A stretch of 64,000 nucleotides of DNA from Methanobrevibacter oralis. GTDB taxonomy: Archaea > Methanobacteriota > Methanobacteria > Methanobacteriales > Methanobacteriaceae. The translations under genes were made by a program, and so were the position numbers. This document shows, piece by piece, positions 54,404 to 64,000 of the stretch (position 1 is its first letter; each line of letters opens with the position of its first letter). Location: positions 42,791 to 106,790 of the forward strand of contig NZ_LWMU01000081.1 of the NCBI RefSeq assembly GCF_001639275.1. The letters are read 5' to 3'. The notes under the pieces are model-generated. The model saw only the letters and a program-made list of their open reading frames with translations, had not been told where the DNA came from and did no database searches.

Positions 54404-57400
54404 ATAAAGATAGATAATAAACTGTTGTTCACATTAATTATTTCGATAATGTTGCTTTTATCCCTAAATGCAATTTTTGCAGAAGATAATAATGCAACCG
54501 GTGATGTTGTAAGTCAATCAATTGAATTAGATAATGTTTCACAATGTCATGAGCTTTCAAATCTTCAAGCTGTTCAACATGGTGATGTGCTGTCAGCAGG
54601 AGGAGGAGTCATTAATGTTAAAGTTAGAGATTCTTATAATCAATCAAATAAATCTTGGGTTGAGGAAGGAATAGTTTTGCCTGGTGCTACTGTTAAGATT
54701 TATGATTCTTCAAATAGCTTAATATCAACACTTAAAACAAATTCCAAAGGATTAGCTTCATTTAAAAATCTTAATCCTGGATTTTACACTGTTGAAATTA
54801 GTTATTTAACGTATAATGCACATAAAGAAACAATAAAACTTACTAGTGGGAGTACTAAAACTATTTCACATATATTTAAACCAGATATTCTTTTATTAGT
54901 AGATTACTCTTCACATAATGAGAAGGTGGATTTGCTAATGAATATGTCAAGAAGAGTTGCATACATTAGTACGACTAACTTTGATAAAAGATGCGAATGG
55001 TTAGGAGATTGTGCAAATTATATTCATATAGATATGTTTTCAGAATCTGCTTACAGTATTTTCACTTCTCAATATCTAAAAGGATTTTTAGCTTCTAGTC
55101 CGGCTAATGCAAATTATAAGGTTGCTTATACATTTGGAACATATAATACAAGTCTTTTAAGCACAATAGGTTTACACATTGTCGGTTCGAATCCATTTAA
55201 TAATACATTTGAAACAATTGAAAATACATATATTGGTTCTTATTTCCAAGCAGATGATATTAAAGAATCTAATGTATTGTTTCATAATATGAAAAATTAT
55301 TTGGCTTATGTTAAATTTTTAATTGAACCGAATTTATATCCAAATCCAACATTAATTGATGCTAATGCACCTTTAATGATGCCTGAATGTGGGATTTATC
55401 ATCCGAAATTAGGTTATTATACTATTTTACCAAATTGTAGTTTAATTAATTATTGGATTCAAACAAATCCTGGATTTTCGCATAGTGGTGATGGAAGTCT
55501 TAATTGGATGCATGATAATTATCCTGTTTGGTTAGATGAGGTATTGGATCCAAAGGAATTGTATAGACAATTTGAATGTGATTATATTTCAAATTTTGAT
55601 GTAGATAAAAAATTTGTAGCTATTGTTTCTTACTATGGTGGTGGGGATGTTATTGATGAGTTAATTAACGCTTATGAAGCGAGAGGGAGGCCGGCATTTA
55701 ATATTTTTAAATATGGTACTAAACCATCCGCTTCTTCTATATTAAATAAAATTGTTAGTGCTTCACGTATTGGCATATCATCAATTACTTCATTATATAG
55801 TTGGTCTTTAAACTATGTATATGGTTCTGCTGAATCAGATTTATCAGAAATTGATTTGGCAGTTCTTAAAGGTGTAAATCAAATTTCTCAATCAGGTTAT
55901 TATAGTGATTTAGGTCCACAAATTGAGTGGACTTATGCTGTTACTTATCCAAGTTTTGAAGGAGTATTTGGTCCAATCATTTTATCTTATGTGGATTCTA
56001 ATGGTCAAGTTCATCCTATTCGTGCTGGAATCGAAAAAATGGCTAAATTAGGTTCTGCTTGGGCGGATCTAAAAGATATGGATAATGCTGATAAAAAAGT
56101 TGCTATTGTATTGTATAATTATCCTCCTGGTAAAGGAGAGATTGGAGCTTCTTATTTAGATGTATTTTTAAGTACTCGTGATTTAATCATAAAATTAGCT
56201 CAAAATGGTTATGATATAGGTTGTAATCCTGAGGGGTTAATGTCTGTTCAAGATTTAACTACTTTAATATATAGTTTTGGTAATAAAGGAAGATGGGCAC
56301 AAGGTTTGATTAATCAATATGTTGAAAACAATTGGGATTATTTGTATTCTCATAATCAATTAATTTCAATTAACCAATTCAATGATTTAACCGATGATTT
56401 TAACTCTGATTTATATAAAAAGATGGTTGATTATTGGGGTGCTGGTCTTGGAGAAAATATGATTTATGTTAACAAAACTACTGGGGAAAAATATATTGTT
56501 ATTCCTGGAGTTTGGTTTGGTAATGTTTTCATTACTTTTCAACCAAGTAGAGGTTGGGAAGATGCTAAAAATTATCATGATTTAACAATACCTCCTCATC
56601 AACAATATGTTGCATTTTATCAATGGATTGATAAAGTTGCAGGTATAAATGCTATTGTTAATATGGGTACTCATGGAACACTAGAGTGGCTTCCTGGTAG
56701 GAATGTTGGTGTGTCTGAAGGAGATTGGACTTTTGAATTAAACTTAATTCCAACAATATATCCGTATATTGTATCTAACCCTGGTGAAGCAATGGTAGCT
56801 AGAGATAGGATTGCAGCATTGATGATTACTCACATGACTCCAGCAATGTTTTCATCATCATTATATGGTAATTATTCAACATTATTAGATTACATTAACC
56901 GTTATAAAGAACAACTAAAACTTAATGTTACTTCTAATGTTGAAATGTATCAAAAAAAGATTTTAAATTTAGCTCCTATTTTAGGTTTTAGAAAAAAATT
57001 AGATAATGAAACATTTGAAATTTGGATTGATGGATTGCATGAATATTTAGATGGAATGGAAAATGATTTCAATACTTATGGTTTGCATTCATTAGGTAAG
57101 ATTTTAACCGGCTTTGAATTGGTTGAAGAAGTAATTACGATTTCCACTTCACAAACTAAAATCTATGATTATATACTGGCAAAATTATATCCGAAATTGG
57201 CAGGTAAAAGTTTTTATGATGATATTCAAGGTAATTTAAATTATCGGGATGTTGCTTTTAATGTTAAAAAGTTTTTAAATGATTATGTGTGGCTTTTAGT
57301 AAATGGAACTAGTATTGAAGATTTAAACAATAGGTTTAACATTGAGAAAAACTCTGCATTATATAATTCCACACTTTATCTTGGTGAAATTATTGTAAAT

Positions 57401-59260
57401 ATTCAAAATAACAATGAATGGAATGCAATATTGATTGCTTTAAGTGGAAGATACTTGAAAGCAGGGTTATTTGCGGATCCTTCTTATGGTGATTCAATCC
57501 CTACTGGTTATGATGGTTTTGCATCAGACTCTACAAGAATGCCTTCAGCAGCTGCTTATGACTCTGCTGTAAAAATCGTGGATTTATTAATAGCTAATTA
57601 TTATCAAAAGCATGGTAAATGGCCTGAATTAACCTCATTAATTTTATGGGGTACAGAAATTTCAAGGACAGAAGGTATTGGTGTTGCAGAGTTTATGTAT
57701 TTCTTAGGTTGTAAGCCAGTATGGTCACAAAATGGTAAGGTTATTGGAGTTGAAATGATTCCATTAGAGAATTTAACTGTAAAACTTCATAATGGAGCTG
57801 TTGTAAATAGGCCTAGAATTGATGTATTTGCAAGTATGGTTACAAGTAATAAAGATTGGATAAGATGGATGTTAACTTCTGTTAAACTTGCAAAATCTGC
57901 AAATGAATCTGCAAAAGATAATTATGTTATTAAGCATTTTGCAGAAAATCCTAGTCTTGATAGGTTATTTGGTCTTCCAGGTAATGTATTAGAGGGAACT
58001 GGTATGAGTACTCTTATTCCAAATACTGCTCATTGGAATATTTCTTCAGTAAATGACTATGCTGCCGATATTTATTTAAACAGAGTATCTTATTCATGGA
58101 CTTTAGATGATAATGGTAATATTGTAATTAAACAAGAGAGAAAAAATTATGAGCACTTATTGAAAAATGTTGATTTAATAACTCAAAATTTTGATAGTAC
58201 ATGGAGATTATTCGATTCTGATGATTACTATGATTGGTTTGGAGGTCTTTATAATGCAGCTCGTGTACTTAAGAAGGGTACTGGTAATGTTGATCCTGAT
58301 ACTGCTTTTGTAGATATTAGGAATAAGAATAATTATATTTCAAGAACTTATCAGGAAGAAATAGATTTTGAAATCCGTAGTATGGTATTAAATCCTAAAT
58401 ATATACAAGCTTTAGTATCTTCTGGCGCGGCAGGTATGAACTCTTATGGTTCTAGATATCAAAATTTGTATGCATCCATAATTATGGGTGGTGGAAAAAT
58501 TAACACAGAATTAGCTGATCAAATGGCGGATTCTCTTCATAATATTTATATTAATAATAAAGATCCTAATTCAGCTGCAGGTATTCAATCTTCAATGGCA
58601 TGGATGATTTATATGCAGAATCAAGGAATTTGGGAAATATCTTCTAAAAGTCCCTCTTATAAAAAATTACAAAGATTGGTTGATGATTATGTTGATAGTG
58701 TAATTCAAGATGGAGTTGCATGTTGTCACCATACATGTAAAAACTTAGCTTTCAATGCAAAAATCATTCAAATGAGTTCACTATCTGCTTCAAAAAAAGC
58801 AAAATTTGCTCAAATTTTATCACAAGCAACTTTGACAGATCCATTGTATAAAATTGAAGATGAACAAACATCTGATGATAAAATGTGGAATGGAACATCT
58901 AACTCAAATTCTCAAGATTCTAATATTAAGTCTAATGCGAATCAAGGTGCTAATATTTTAAATAATGCTACTATTGAGGAAGAACAAGTGGTTGCAGGAC
59001 ATACTGCTGCAGGTAATAAGCCTGGAGACTCAGGTACTGATAAAGTATCAGGGGAGATGAAAGATTCTTCATCTGATGCATCTAGTAATGGCGAGTCAAA
59101 TATTGATTCATATGAGATTTCAAAAAAATCAGCTTCTAAATCAGCTAGTGCTGGCGAATCTAGCATGTCAATATTTGTAATTGTTGCGATTATTATTTTA
59201 ATTGCAATATTTTTAGTTGGATATGTTAGAAATCAAAAAGATGATTTTGATGATTATTAA
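54404..59260 (+). CDS. secreted, membrane-anchored CobN-like (cobaltochelatase/magnesium-chelatase H-type) protein
   Basis: About 1618 residues. The N-terminus is a signal peptide (KIDNKLLFTLIISIMLLLSL, NAIFA). Residues about 55-130 form a small beta domain of carboxypeptidase-regulatory type (LPGATVKIYDSSNS, NPGFYTVEISY). A CobN/BchH-like domain follows to about residue 1455, with GTHGTLEWLPGRNVG and YPYIVSNPGEAMVARDRI as diagnostic blocks. A Ser-rich linker and a C-terminal helix (IFVIVAIIILIAIFLVGYV) anchor it. The best start is an ATA at 54404, four bases after GGGGGTGA; the first standard codon, TTG at 54425, lacks a site and removes the basic n-region. Metal or tetrapyrrole binding outside the cell is inference. 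Confidence 0.83.
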   Translation: MKIDNKLLFTLIISIMLLLSLNAIFAEDNNATGDVVSQSIELDNVSQCHELSNLQAVQHGDVLSAGGGVINVKVRDSYNQSNKSWVEEGIVLPGATVKIYDSSNSLISTLKTNSKGLASFKNLNPGFYTVEISYLTYNAHKETIKLTSGSTKTISHIFKPDILLLVDYSSHNEKVDLLMNMSRRVAYISTTNFDKRCEWLGDCANYIHIDMFSESAYSIFTSQYLKGFLASSPANANYKVAYTFGTYNTSLLSTIGLHIVGSNPFNNTFETIENTYIGSYFQADDIKESNVLFHNMKNYLAYVKFLIEPNLYPNPTLIDANAPLMMPECGIYHPKLGYYTILPNCSLINYWIQTNPGFSHSGDGSLNWMHDNYPVWLDEVLDPKELYRQFECDYISNFDVDKKFVAIVSYYGGGDVIDELINAYEARGRPAFNIFKYGTKPSASSILNKIVSASRIGISSITSLYSWSLNYVYGSAESDLSEIDLAVLKGVNQISQSGYYSDLGPQIEWTYAVTYPSFEGVFGPIILSYVDSNGQVHPIRAGIEKMAKLGSAWADLKDMDNADKKVAIVLYNYPPGKGEIGASYLDVFLSTRDLIIKLAQNGYDIGCNPEGLMSVQDLTTLIYSFGNKGRWAQGLINQYVENNWDYLYSHNQLISINQFNDLTDDFNSDLYKKMVDYWGAGLGENMIYVNKTTGEKYIVIPGVWFGNVFITFQPSRGWEDAKNYHDLTIPPHQQYVAFYQWIDKVAGINAIVNMGTHGTLEWLPGRNVGVSEGDWTFELNLIPTIYPYIVSNPGEAMVARDRIAALMITHMTPAMFSSSLYGNYSTLLDYINRYKEQLKLNVTSNVEMYQKKILNLAPILGFRKKLDNETFEIWIDGLHEYLDGMENDFNTYGLHSLGKILTGFELVEEVITISTSQTKIYDYILAKLYPKLAGKSFYDDIQGNLNYRDVAFNVKKFLNDYVWLLVNGTSIEDLNNRFNIEKNSALYNSTLYLGEIIVNIQNNNEWNAILIALSGRYLKAGLFADPSYGDSIPTGYDGFASDSTRMPSAAAYDSAVKIVDLLIANYYQKHGKWPELTSLILWGTEISRTEGIGVAEFMYFLGCKPVWSQNGKVIGVEMIPLENLTVKLHNGAVVNRPRIDVFASMVTSNKDWIRWMLTSVKLAKSANESAKDNYVIKHFAENPSLDRLFGLPGNVLEGTGMSTLIPNTAHWNISSVNDYAADIYLNRVSYSWTLDDNGNIVIKQERKNYEHLLKNVDLITQNFDSTWRLFDSDDYYDWFGGLYNAARVLKKGTGNVDPDTAFVDIRNKNNYISRTYQEEIDFEIRSMVLNPKYIQALVSSGAAGMNSYGSRYQNLYASIIMGGGKINTELADQMADSLHNIYINNKDPNSAAGIQSSMAWMIYMQNQGIWEISSKSPSYKKLQRLVDDYVDSVIQDGVACCHHTCKNLAFNAKIIQMSSLSASKKAKFAQILSQATLTDPLYKIEDEQTSDDKMWNGTSNSNSQDSNIKSNANQGANILNNATIEEEQVVAGHTAAGNKPGDSGTDKVSGEMKDSSSDASSNGESNIDSYEISKKSASKSASAGESSMSIFVIVAIIILIAIFLVGYVRNQKDDFDDY

Positions 59261-59282
59261 ATCATCTTTTTCTTATTTTTTT
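59249..59282 (+). terminator. stem-loop terminator at the end of the CobN-like gene
   Basis: GATGATT pairs with AATCATC (7 bp, perfect) around loop ATTA, followed by a T-rich tract. The TAA stop lies in the loop region. Confidence 0.65.
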
Positions 59283-59393
59283 TAAAACAAATTTTTAAAT
59301 ATTATATTTTAATATAATTAAATATATAATTAATAATCGTTTTAACAATACTTTTATTAGTATGTTTAATGGTTATTATTAAGAGGTTAAATT

Positions 59394-62300
59394 ATGTTTA
59401 AAAAGATTAGTATTTTTATATTTTTATTTCTACTCTTATTAGCTATTGGGACAGTTAGTGCTGTAGACGATGTTAATATTACGAGTAGTAATAATGATGT
59501 TGGTTCGGATGTTTTAGAAATGTCTGATTGCCAAGAAGATATTAATATTTTATCTAAATCTTCACATACAGTTAATAGTGGTAATTATAATAATTACTTT
59601 GATGGTAATGGTAATCTTAATTCTACATCTGTTAAAGAGGGAGATACCATAATATTAAATGGTGATTTCTCAAAAAAGAATTTTATTTTTAATAAAAAGC
59701 TTAATATTGAAGGGGGCTCTGCTAATTCATTAAATGGGGTTAAAGTCATTCTTTTAAGTGGAGCTTCTAATAGTACTGTAAGTAATTTAAAAATAACAAA
59801 TAATGATGATTTTGAATATGGAATATTTTTAAATGGTGCAAGTTATTGTGTTATTAGTAACTGTGTTATAAAAAACAAGGGCAAATCCTCTTTTCCAATA
59901 GTTTTAGGAAATGGGGCAAATCATAATAATGTTACAAATAATAAGCTGACTACTCATGGAATTACATATGGGCATGGAACAAGATCAACTTCTCCAATGC
60001 TTATTTCAGGTTCACATTATAATTACATAGCTAATAATATGATACATTCTGCTGATGCAAATGGAATTTATCTCTCTGATTATAAAACAGAAGTAGTTTC
60101 AGGTGGTAAATCTAATTATAATACTATTTTTAACAATACTGTAATATATGATGTGCTTCCTACTTCTTGGAGTTATGGTATCCAACTTATGGGTGATAAT
60201 AATATTGCAGATTCTAATAAAATCATTGGAGGTTATAGAGGTATTTCGTCTGCAGGGGTTAATAATAAAATAATTAATAATTTTATTGTTAATTTAACTG
60301 GTGCTGATTTTAACCATCCTGGTGTAGAAATTGGTGGAGAATATGGTATTGTTGGTGGAATTAATGCAATAATTAAAAATAACACTATTTTAAATGCTAA
60401 CCTTTTAGCTAATGGTGCAGGAATATTTACTAGTGACAATGGAATAATTGAAAATAACCGTATTCACATAAAACTTAACGGTATAGGAGTTTATGCTGAT
60501 GGTAACAATATTAAAGTTTTAAACAATAAAATTAACACTACTCGTGGATATGGAATATTTCAAATTGGAGCATTATATGGATTAAATGTAACTAAAAATA
60601 TTATTAATAGTGCTTCAGCTATTGGTATTGCTCTTTTTAGATCTAGTCAATCAAGAATGCCTACAAATGTTACAATTATCAATAATACAATCATTACCAC
60701 TAATGATATTGCTATTGATGCATCACAAGTCAATAAAAAAGGTATATTTATTCAAACTATGAATAATGTTGGTAATAAAAAAATTTTAACACCAGAAGGA
60801 GTATATGATCCATTAGCTCCATCTTATAATTTCAATGGAACAACATACAATATTACAAATGATACATATCACAGTTATTTTGATTCAAATGGCCGTATAA
60901 TTGCTAATATAACTGATGGGGATATTTTGAACTTTTCAGGAGTATTTCATAATCATATTATGTATATTAATTTTGGTGTAAAAATAACTGGAAATAATCC
61001 TATTTTTTATAATACTACATTTGTTATATCTTGTGAAAATGTATGGGTTGAAAAAATAAAAATCATAAATAAAGATGCTAGTAGAATAAATGCTTGGGGA
61101 ATTCTTGTTAATAAAGATTCTGGTGTTAAAATAATTAATTGTACAATTTCTGTTGATGATAAAAATGCAGCATATGCAATTTATATTCTTGAGTCATCTT
61201 ATGTTGATGTTATAAATAATACATTATATTCTAGTGGTAATTATTTAACATTTACATTACTTGCATATGGTGCCGAGAAATGTAATTTTGTTAATAATAC
61301 AATTTTTACAAATGGTAGTGGGGAGGTTTATTCATTTGAACCTTCAAAATGTTTAGATGGTTCTTGTCTCGATGGTAATTCTTCAACTACTGGAAATCAC
61401 ATAGTCAATGAAATTTACAGAACATATGGAATTTTAATGATTCGTTCTTCTTACAATAATGTTACAGGTAATATTGTTAATGTGACTTCCAAATTAAATC
61501 AAACATACAGTACTACTGGTGAGAATAATTCAACAAATTCCATTGTAGGTATTGATTTGTACTTTGATTCTCATTATAATACTTTTAATGAGAATAATGT
61601 ATTTGTTAAAGGGTTTGATAATTATATTTATGGTATGGGTGTTTTAGGTACAGAAACTGGTATGGTAGGTTCACAAGAGCATGGTGCTTCATACAATAAG
61701 TTTATTAACAACAATATAACTCTTGAAGGAACTTTTTTTGCAACAGGATTTATTGCAGGTAATGATGCTAAAAACACAACTGTTAAAGGAAATATAATAA
61801 ATTTAAGAAGTAATGATTTTGTATATGGTATTACATTAGAAATTTCCCAACAATCTTACGTTATTGCAAACAACCTCACATTAAATTCTCAAATCGTTTA
61901 TGGAATGAGCATATATAGTTCTAATAAAAATCAAATAAAAACCAATATTATTGATGCAAAATCAAAAGTTGTATTGGGATTAGGACTTTCAAATTCTAAT
62001 TATAATATTATTAATAATAACACTATAATAGCTAATGGAAGTGGTGAAGAAGTTAATATTCCATTCAATAATACTAAGTTTTATAATGCTGGAATTGCTG
62101 TTGAGGGTAATTCCAATAATAATTTAATTAATTCAAACAATGTTATTTCTAATAAAGGTTTTGCTGTTGATTTAGATGGTTTTGCTTTTAATAATACTGT
62201 TTTTGATAATTATTTAGTATCTCAAAAAGGTAAAGCAGACGGTGCTGTAAATAATAGTGATGGAAATATTGTTTTGGAAAATTATTATAAATTTATAAGT

Positions 62301-63653
62301 GGAACTTTTCCAAATGTTAATATGCTTTATTTAGAAGAGGGTGTTTTTAAATTAATTCTTAATGAAACAGTAACTGGTGGTACAGTTATTTTTAAAGATA
62401 CAAATGGCGATGAAATAGGTACTTCTAACGTTATTGGTAATTCTACTTCAATAAAAATCAGATTGGATGAAGGGTATTCACCAACACAATATTCAATAAC
62501 TGCTACATTTAAATTAAAAGACTATAAAACTACAATATTTGATTCAATGTTATATATTGAAAGAGGTAAACTTAATATCGTTGTAACTCCGATTTCTGTT
62601 AAACAAGGGCTTGATGCAATATTTACTGTAAAAGTCACTAATATTTTAGGAAATCCGGTTTCAGGAATTAAAATTTCATTTAATAGACCTAGTGGTTCGA
62701 ACTCATATATTACCAGTTCGACTACTGATAAATATGGTGTTGCTAAATCAATAGCTAAAATCGAATTTAATAATCCTTATTTTGTTGCTGTAAGTGATAA
62801 AAGTAATGATTTATATGAGAGTTATAGTGCTAATATACCTGTTACATATTTAGATAAAGCTCCAGTTACAATAAAGATTAATTCTCAAGTTTCACCTGGT
62901 GGAGTTCTTTTACAAGTTGTTGATAATAATGGTCTTCCTTTAAAAGATAAACTAACTAATGCAGGTATAAAAGTAGTAGTTACAATATCTGGTAAAAAGT
63001 ACGCTCTTAAACCAGATTCTAATGGGCAAATTTATCTTCCAGGCTCTATTACTAAGGCTAAATCATATAGTGTAAAAGTTTCATATGATGGTAATATTTA
63101 TTATAAATCTGCTTATAAATCTGCTAATTTTAAGGTGTTGTCTATAATTACTGGAAGTAAAAACATTGTTAAATACTTTGGAAATTCAATACAGCATAAA
63201 GTACGTATTATGGCATCTAATGGTAAATATGTAGGGTCTGGAGTTAATGTAATTTTTAAAGTAGGTAGTAAATCTTACACAGTTAAAACTGATAAAGACG
63301 GATATGCAGCCAAGTCTTTTAAGTTAAAAGTAGGTAAATACACAGTCACTACAACTTGTAAAGGTCAATCTGTATCTCATAAATTAACATTTAAACCTAC
63401 ATTAACAGCTAAAAATATTGTAGGTAAAAAATCTAAAGACACTAAATTCACTGTTAAATTAGTTAATAAGGATGGTAAGGTGTTATCTGGTAAGAAAATA
63501 TCTATTAAAGTTAATGGTAAGAACTATAAGGTTAAAACTAATAAAAAAGGTGTAGCTACTTTAAAATTAAAACTTAAGAAAATTGGTAAATATTCTGCTA
63601 TTTCTAGTTATGGTGGTTGTAAAATTACGAATAAAATTACAATTAAAAAATAG
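59394..63653 (+). CDS. large adhesin-like beta-helix protein with Ig-like C-terminus
   Basis: A 1419-residue secreted protein with signal peptide KKISIFIFLFLLLLAIGTV (cleavage near VSA). A very long parallel beta-helix (about 45-1000) is rich in N-N-x-I/V turns (VTNNKLTT, IKNNTILNA, VINNTLYSS) and contains two related halves, each opening with a YFD(G/S)NG-type strand. The C-terminal 350 residues are Ig-like repeats with DK(D/Y)GYA and TNKKGVATLKL motifs, ending NKITIKK. AAGAGGTTAAATT precedes the ATG. Its place after the surface CobN-like gene may reflect co-regulation, but a terminator separates them. Confidence 0.86.
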   Translation: MFKKISIFIFLFLLLLAIGTVSAVDDVNITSSNNDVGSDVLEMSDCQEDINILSKSSHTVNSGNYNNYFDGNGNLNSTSVKEGDTIILNGDFSKKNFIFNKKLNIEGGSANSLNGVKVILLSGASNSTVSNLKITNNDDFEYGIFLNGASYCVISNCVIKNKGKSSFPIVLGNGANHNNVTNNKLTTHGITYGHGTRSTSPMLISGSHYNYIANNMIHSADANGIYLSDYKTEVVSGGKSNYNTIFNNTVIYDVLPTSWSYGIQLMGDNNIADSNKIIGGYRGISSAGVNNKIINNFIVNLTGADFNHPGVEIGGEYGIVGGINAIIKNNTILNANLLANGAGIFTSDNGIIENNRIHIKLNGIGVYADGNNIKVLNNKINTTRGYGIFQIGALYGLNVTKNIINSASAIGIALFRSSQSRMPTNVTIINNTIITTNDIAIDASQVNKKGIFIQTMNNVGNKKILTPEGVYDPLAPSYNFNGTTYNITNDTYHSYFDSNGRIIANITDGDILNFSGVFHNHIMYINFGVKITGNNPIFYNTTFVISCENVWVEKIKIINKDASRINAWGILVNKDSGVKIINCTISVDDKNAAYAIYILESSYVDVINNTLYSSGNYLTFTLLAYGAEKCNFVNNTIFTNGSGEVYSFEPSKCLDGSCLDGNSSTTGNHIVNEIYRTYGILMIRSSYNNVTGNIVNVTSKLNQTYSTTGENNSTNSIVGIDLYFDSHYNTFNENNVFVKGFDNYIYGMGVLGTETGMVGSQEHGASYNKFINNNITLEGTFFATGFIAGNDAKNTTVKGNIINLRSNDFVYGITLEISQQSYVIANNLTLNSQIVYGMSIYSSNKNQIKTNIIDAKSKVVLGLGLSNSNYNIINNNTIIANGSGEEVNIPFNNTKFYNAGIAVEGNSNNNLINSNNVISNKGFAVDLDGFAFNNTVFDNYLVSQKGKADGAVNNSDGNIVLENYYKFISGTFPNVNMLYLEEGVFKLILNETVTGGTVIFKDTNGDEIGTSNVIGNSTSIKIRLDEGYSPTQYSITATFKLKDYKTTIFDSMLYIERGKLNIVVTPISVKQGLDAIFTVKVTNILGNPVSGIKISFNRPSGSNSYITSSTTDKYGVAKSIAKIEFNNPYFVAVSDKSNDLYESYSANIPVTYLDKAPVTIKINSQVSPGGVLLQVVDNNGLPLKDKLTNAGIKVVVTISGKKYALKPDSNGQIYLPGSITKAKSYSVKVSYDGNIYYKSAYKSANFKVLSIITGSKNIVKYFGNSIQHKVRIMASNGKYVGSGVNVIFKVGSKSYTVKTDKDGYAAKSFKLKVGKYTVTTTCKGQSVSHKLTFKPTLTAKNIVGKKSKDTKFTVKLVNKDGKVLSGKKISIKVNGKNYKVKTNKKGVATLKLKLKKIGKYSAISSYGGCKITNKITIKK

Positions 63654-63690
63654 GGATTTTTATTAAATTTCTATTTCTTTTTTCCTTTTT
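63648..63690 (+). terminator. stem-loop terminator containing the stop codon
   Basis: AAATAGGGATTT pairs with AAATTTCTATTT (12 bp, two G-U) around a 5-nt loop and is followed by T-rich sequence. The TAG stop is in the left arm, as in two other adhesin genes here. Confidence 0.6.
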
Positions 63691-63885
63691 GATTAAAATT
63701 TATTATTTCATCTATCTATATTAATTTATAAATATTATTTTTACAATAGCTTTTACTTATAATTAAATATAGATTAATGTATTTAATAAGAAATTTATTT
63801 ATTTTAATTTAATTATCTTTGATTTTGATTAAATCAGTTGAAAAATACTATCAAAATATTGTTTTTTTAAAATTATAGTTTTTCT

Positions 63886-64000
63886 CTAAAAATTTTTACC
63901 ATATAGGTTTAGCCAATTTTCATAAAATGATTTGAAGCCAATAATTTCATAAAATTTATCTTTAAATAAGTTAATTAACTGATTTTCGGTTGTATAATAT
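63886..64000 (-). CDS. probable C-terminal end of an unrecognised gene (partial)
   Basis: On the minus strand one frame is open from the window edge to a TAG at 63886-63888 and encodes 37 residues with protein-like composition (LINLFKDKFYEIIGF, SFYENWLNLYGKNF). The start lies beyond the window. The family cannot be told from this piece. The gap 63691-63885 holds only AT-rich sequence. Confidence 0.4.
   Translation of the reverse strand, partial: YYTTENQLINLFKDKFYEIIGFKSFYENWLNLYGKNF

Overview
The window is about 64 kb of AT-rich DNA from a methanogenic archaeon, most likely a gut Methanobrevibacter (order Methanobacteriales). The evidence is a complete F420-reducing hydrogenase operon (frhADGB), the coenzyme F430 enzyme CfbD, archaeal information-processing genes (PCNA, GINS, L44e, S27e, aIF2-alpha, Nop10, PAC2, EndoQ), an archaeal RNase P RNA, an initiator tRNA with an A1-U72 pair, and several very large secreted adhesin-like proteins with beta-helix and Ig-like repeats. 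The species is inference. No transposase, integrase, phage gene or CRISPR array was seen.

Layout. 1-2681 is the start of a minus-strand adhesin-like gene running off the left edge. 2799-3816 holds cbiE and an HxlR-type regulator (minus). 3928-5560 is a two-gene ADP-ribosylation module: a zinc macrodomain and a class M sirtuin (SirTM). 5549-8525 (minus) pairs a membrane-anchored phosphodiesterase with a metallophosphoesterase. 8605-13038 has a YchF/Obg-type GTPase, an archaeal AAA ATPase behind an elaborate repeat, and an unrecognised GNAT/zinc-ribbon protein. 13186-16218 is cfbD-hisH-AIR-synthase-like. 16772-29552 is a tandem array of four secreted beta-helix/Ig-like proteins. One carries a PQQ-type beta-propeller and lies downstream of an 11-G tract.

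29782-36616 contains a pilin-like protein, tRNA-Arg(GCG), truD, the small subunit of phosphomevalonate dehydratase, a frameshifted amidohydrolase, a ferredoxin-nitroreductase and a two-HMA copper ATPase. 36621-38827 (minus) is a membrane protein and purB. 38950-41017 is an XRE regulator, DUF4013 and CPBP-protease cluster. 41298-46688 is the replication/translation cluster. 46699-47505 has two minus-strand tRNA-Arg genes and a PepSY-like membrane protein. 47752-51241 is frhADGB, followed by convergent map and two small membrane coiled-coil proteins. 53330-53710 is initiator tRNA-Met followed by RNase P RNA. 54404-63653 encodes a secreted, membrane-anchored CobN-like protein and another adhesin. 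A probable partial minus-strand gene touches the right edge.

The strongest points for a second look are the minimal SirTM/macrodomain module with its putative redox regulator and 16-bp palindrome, the extracytoplasmic CobN-like chelatase whose best start is an AUA codon, the compound repeat before the ATPase, the poly-G tract before the propeller-containing adhesin, and the hairpin abutting the frhA Shine-Dalgarno. Starts were adjusted where a ribosome-binding site favoured another codon. In this window TTG after GGTGA-type sites recurs.
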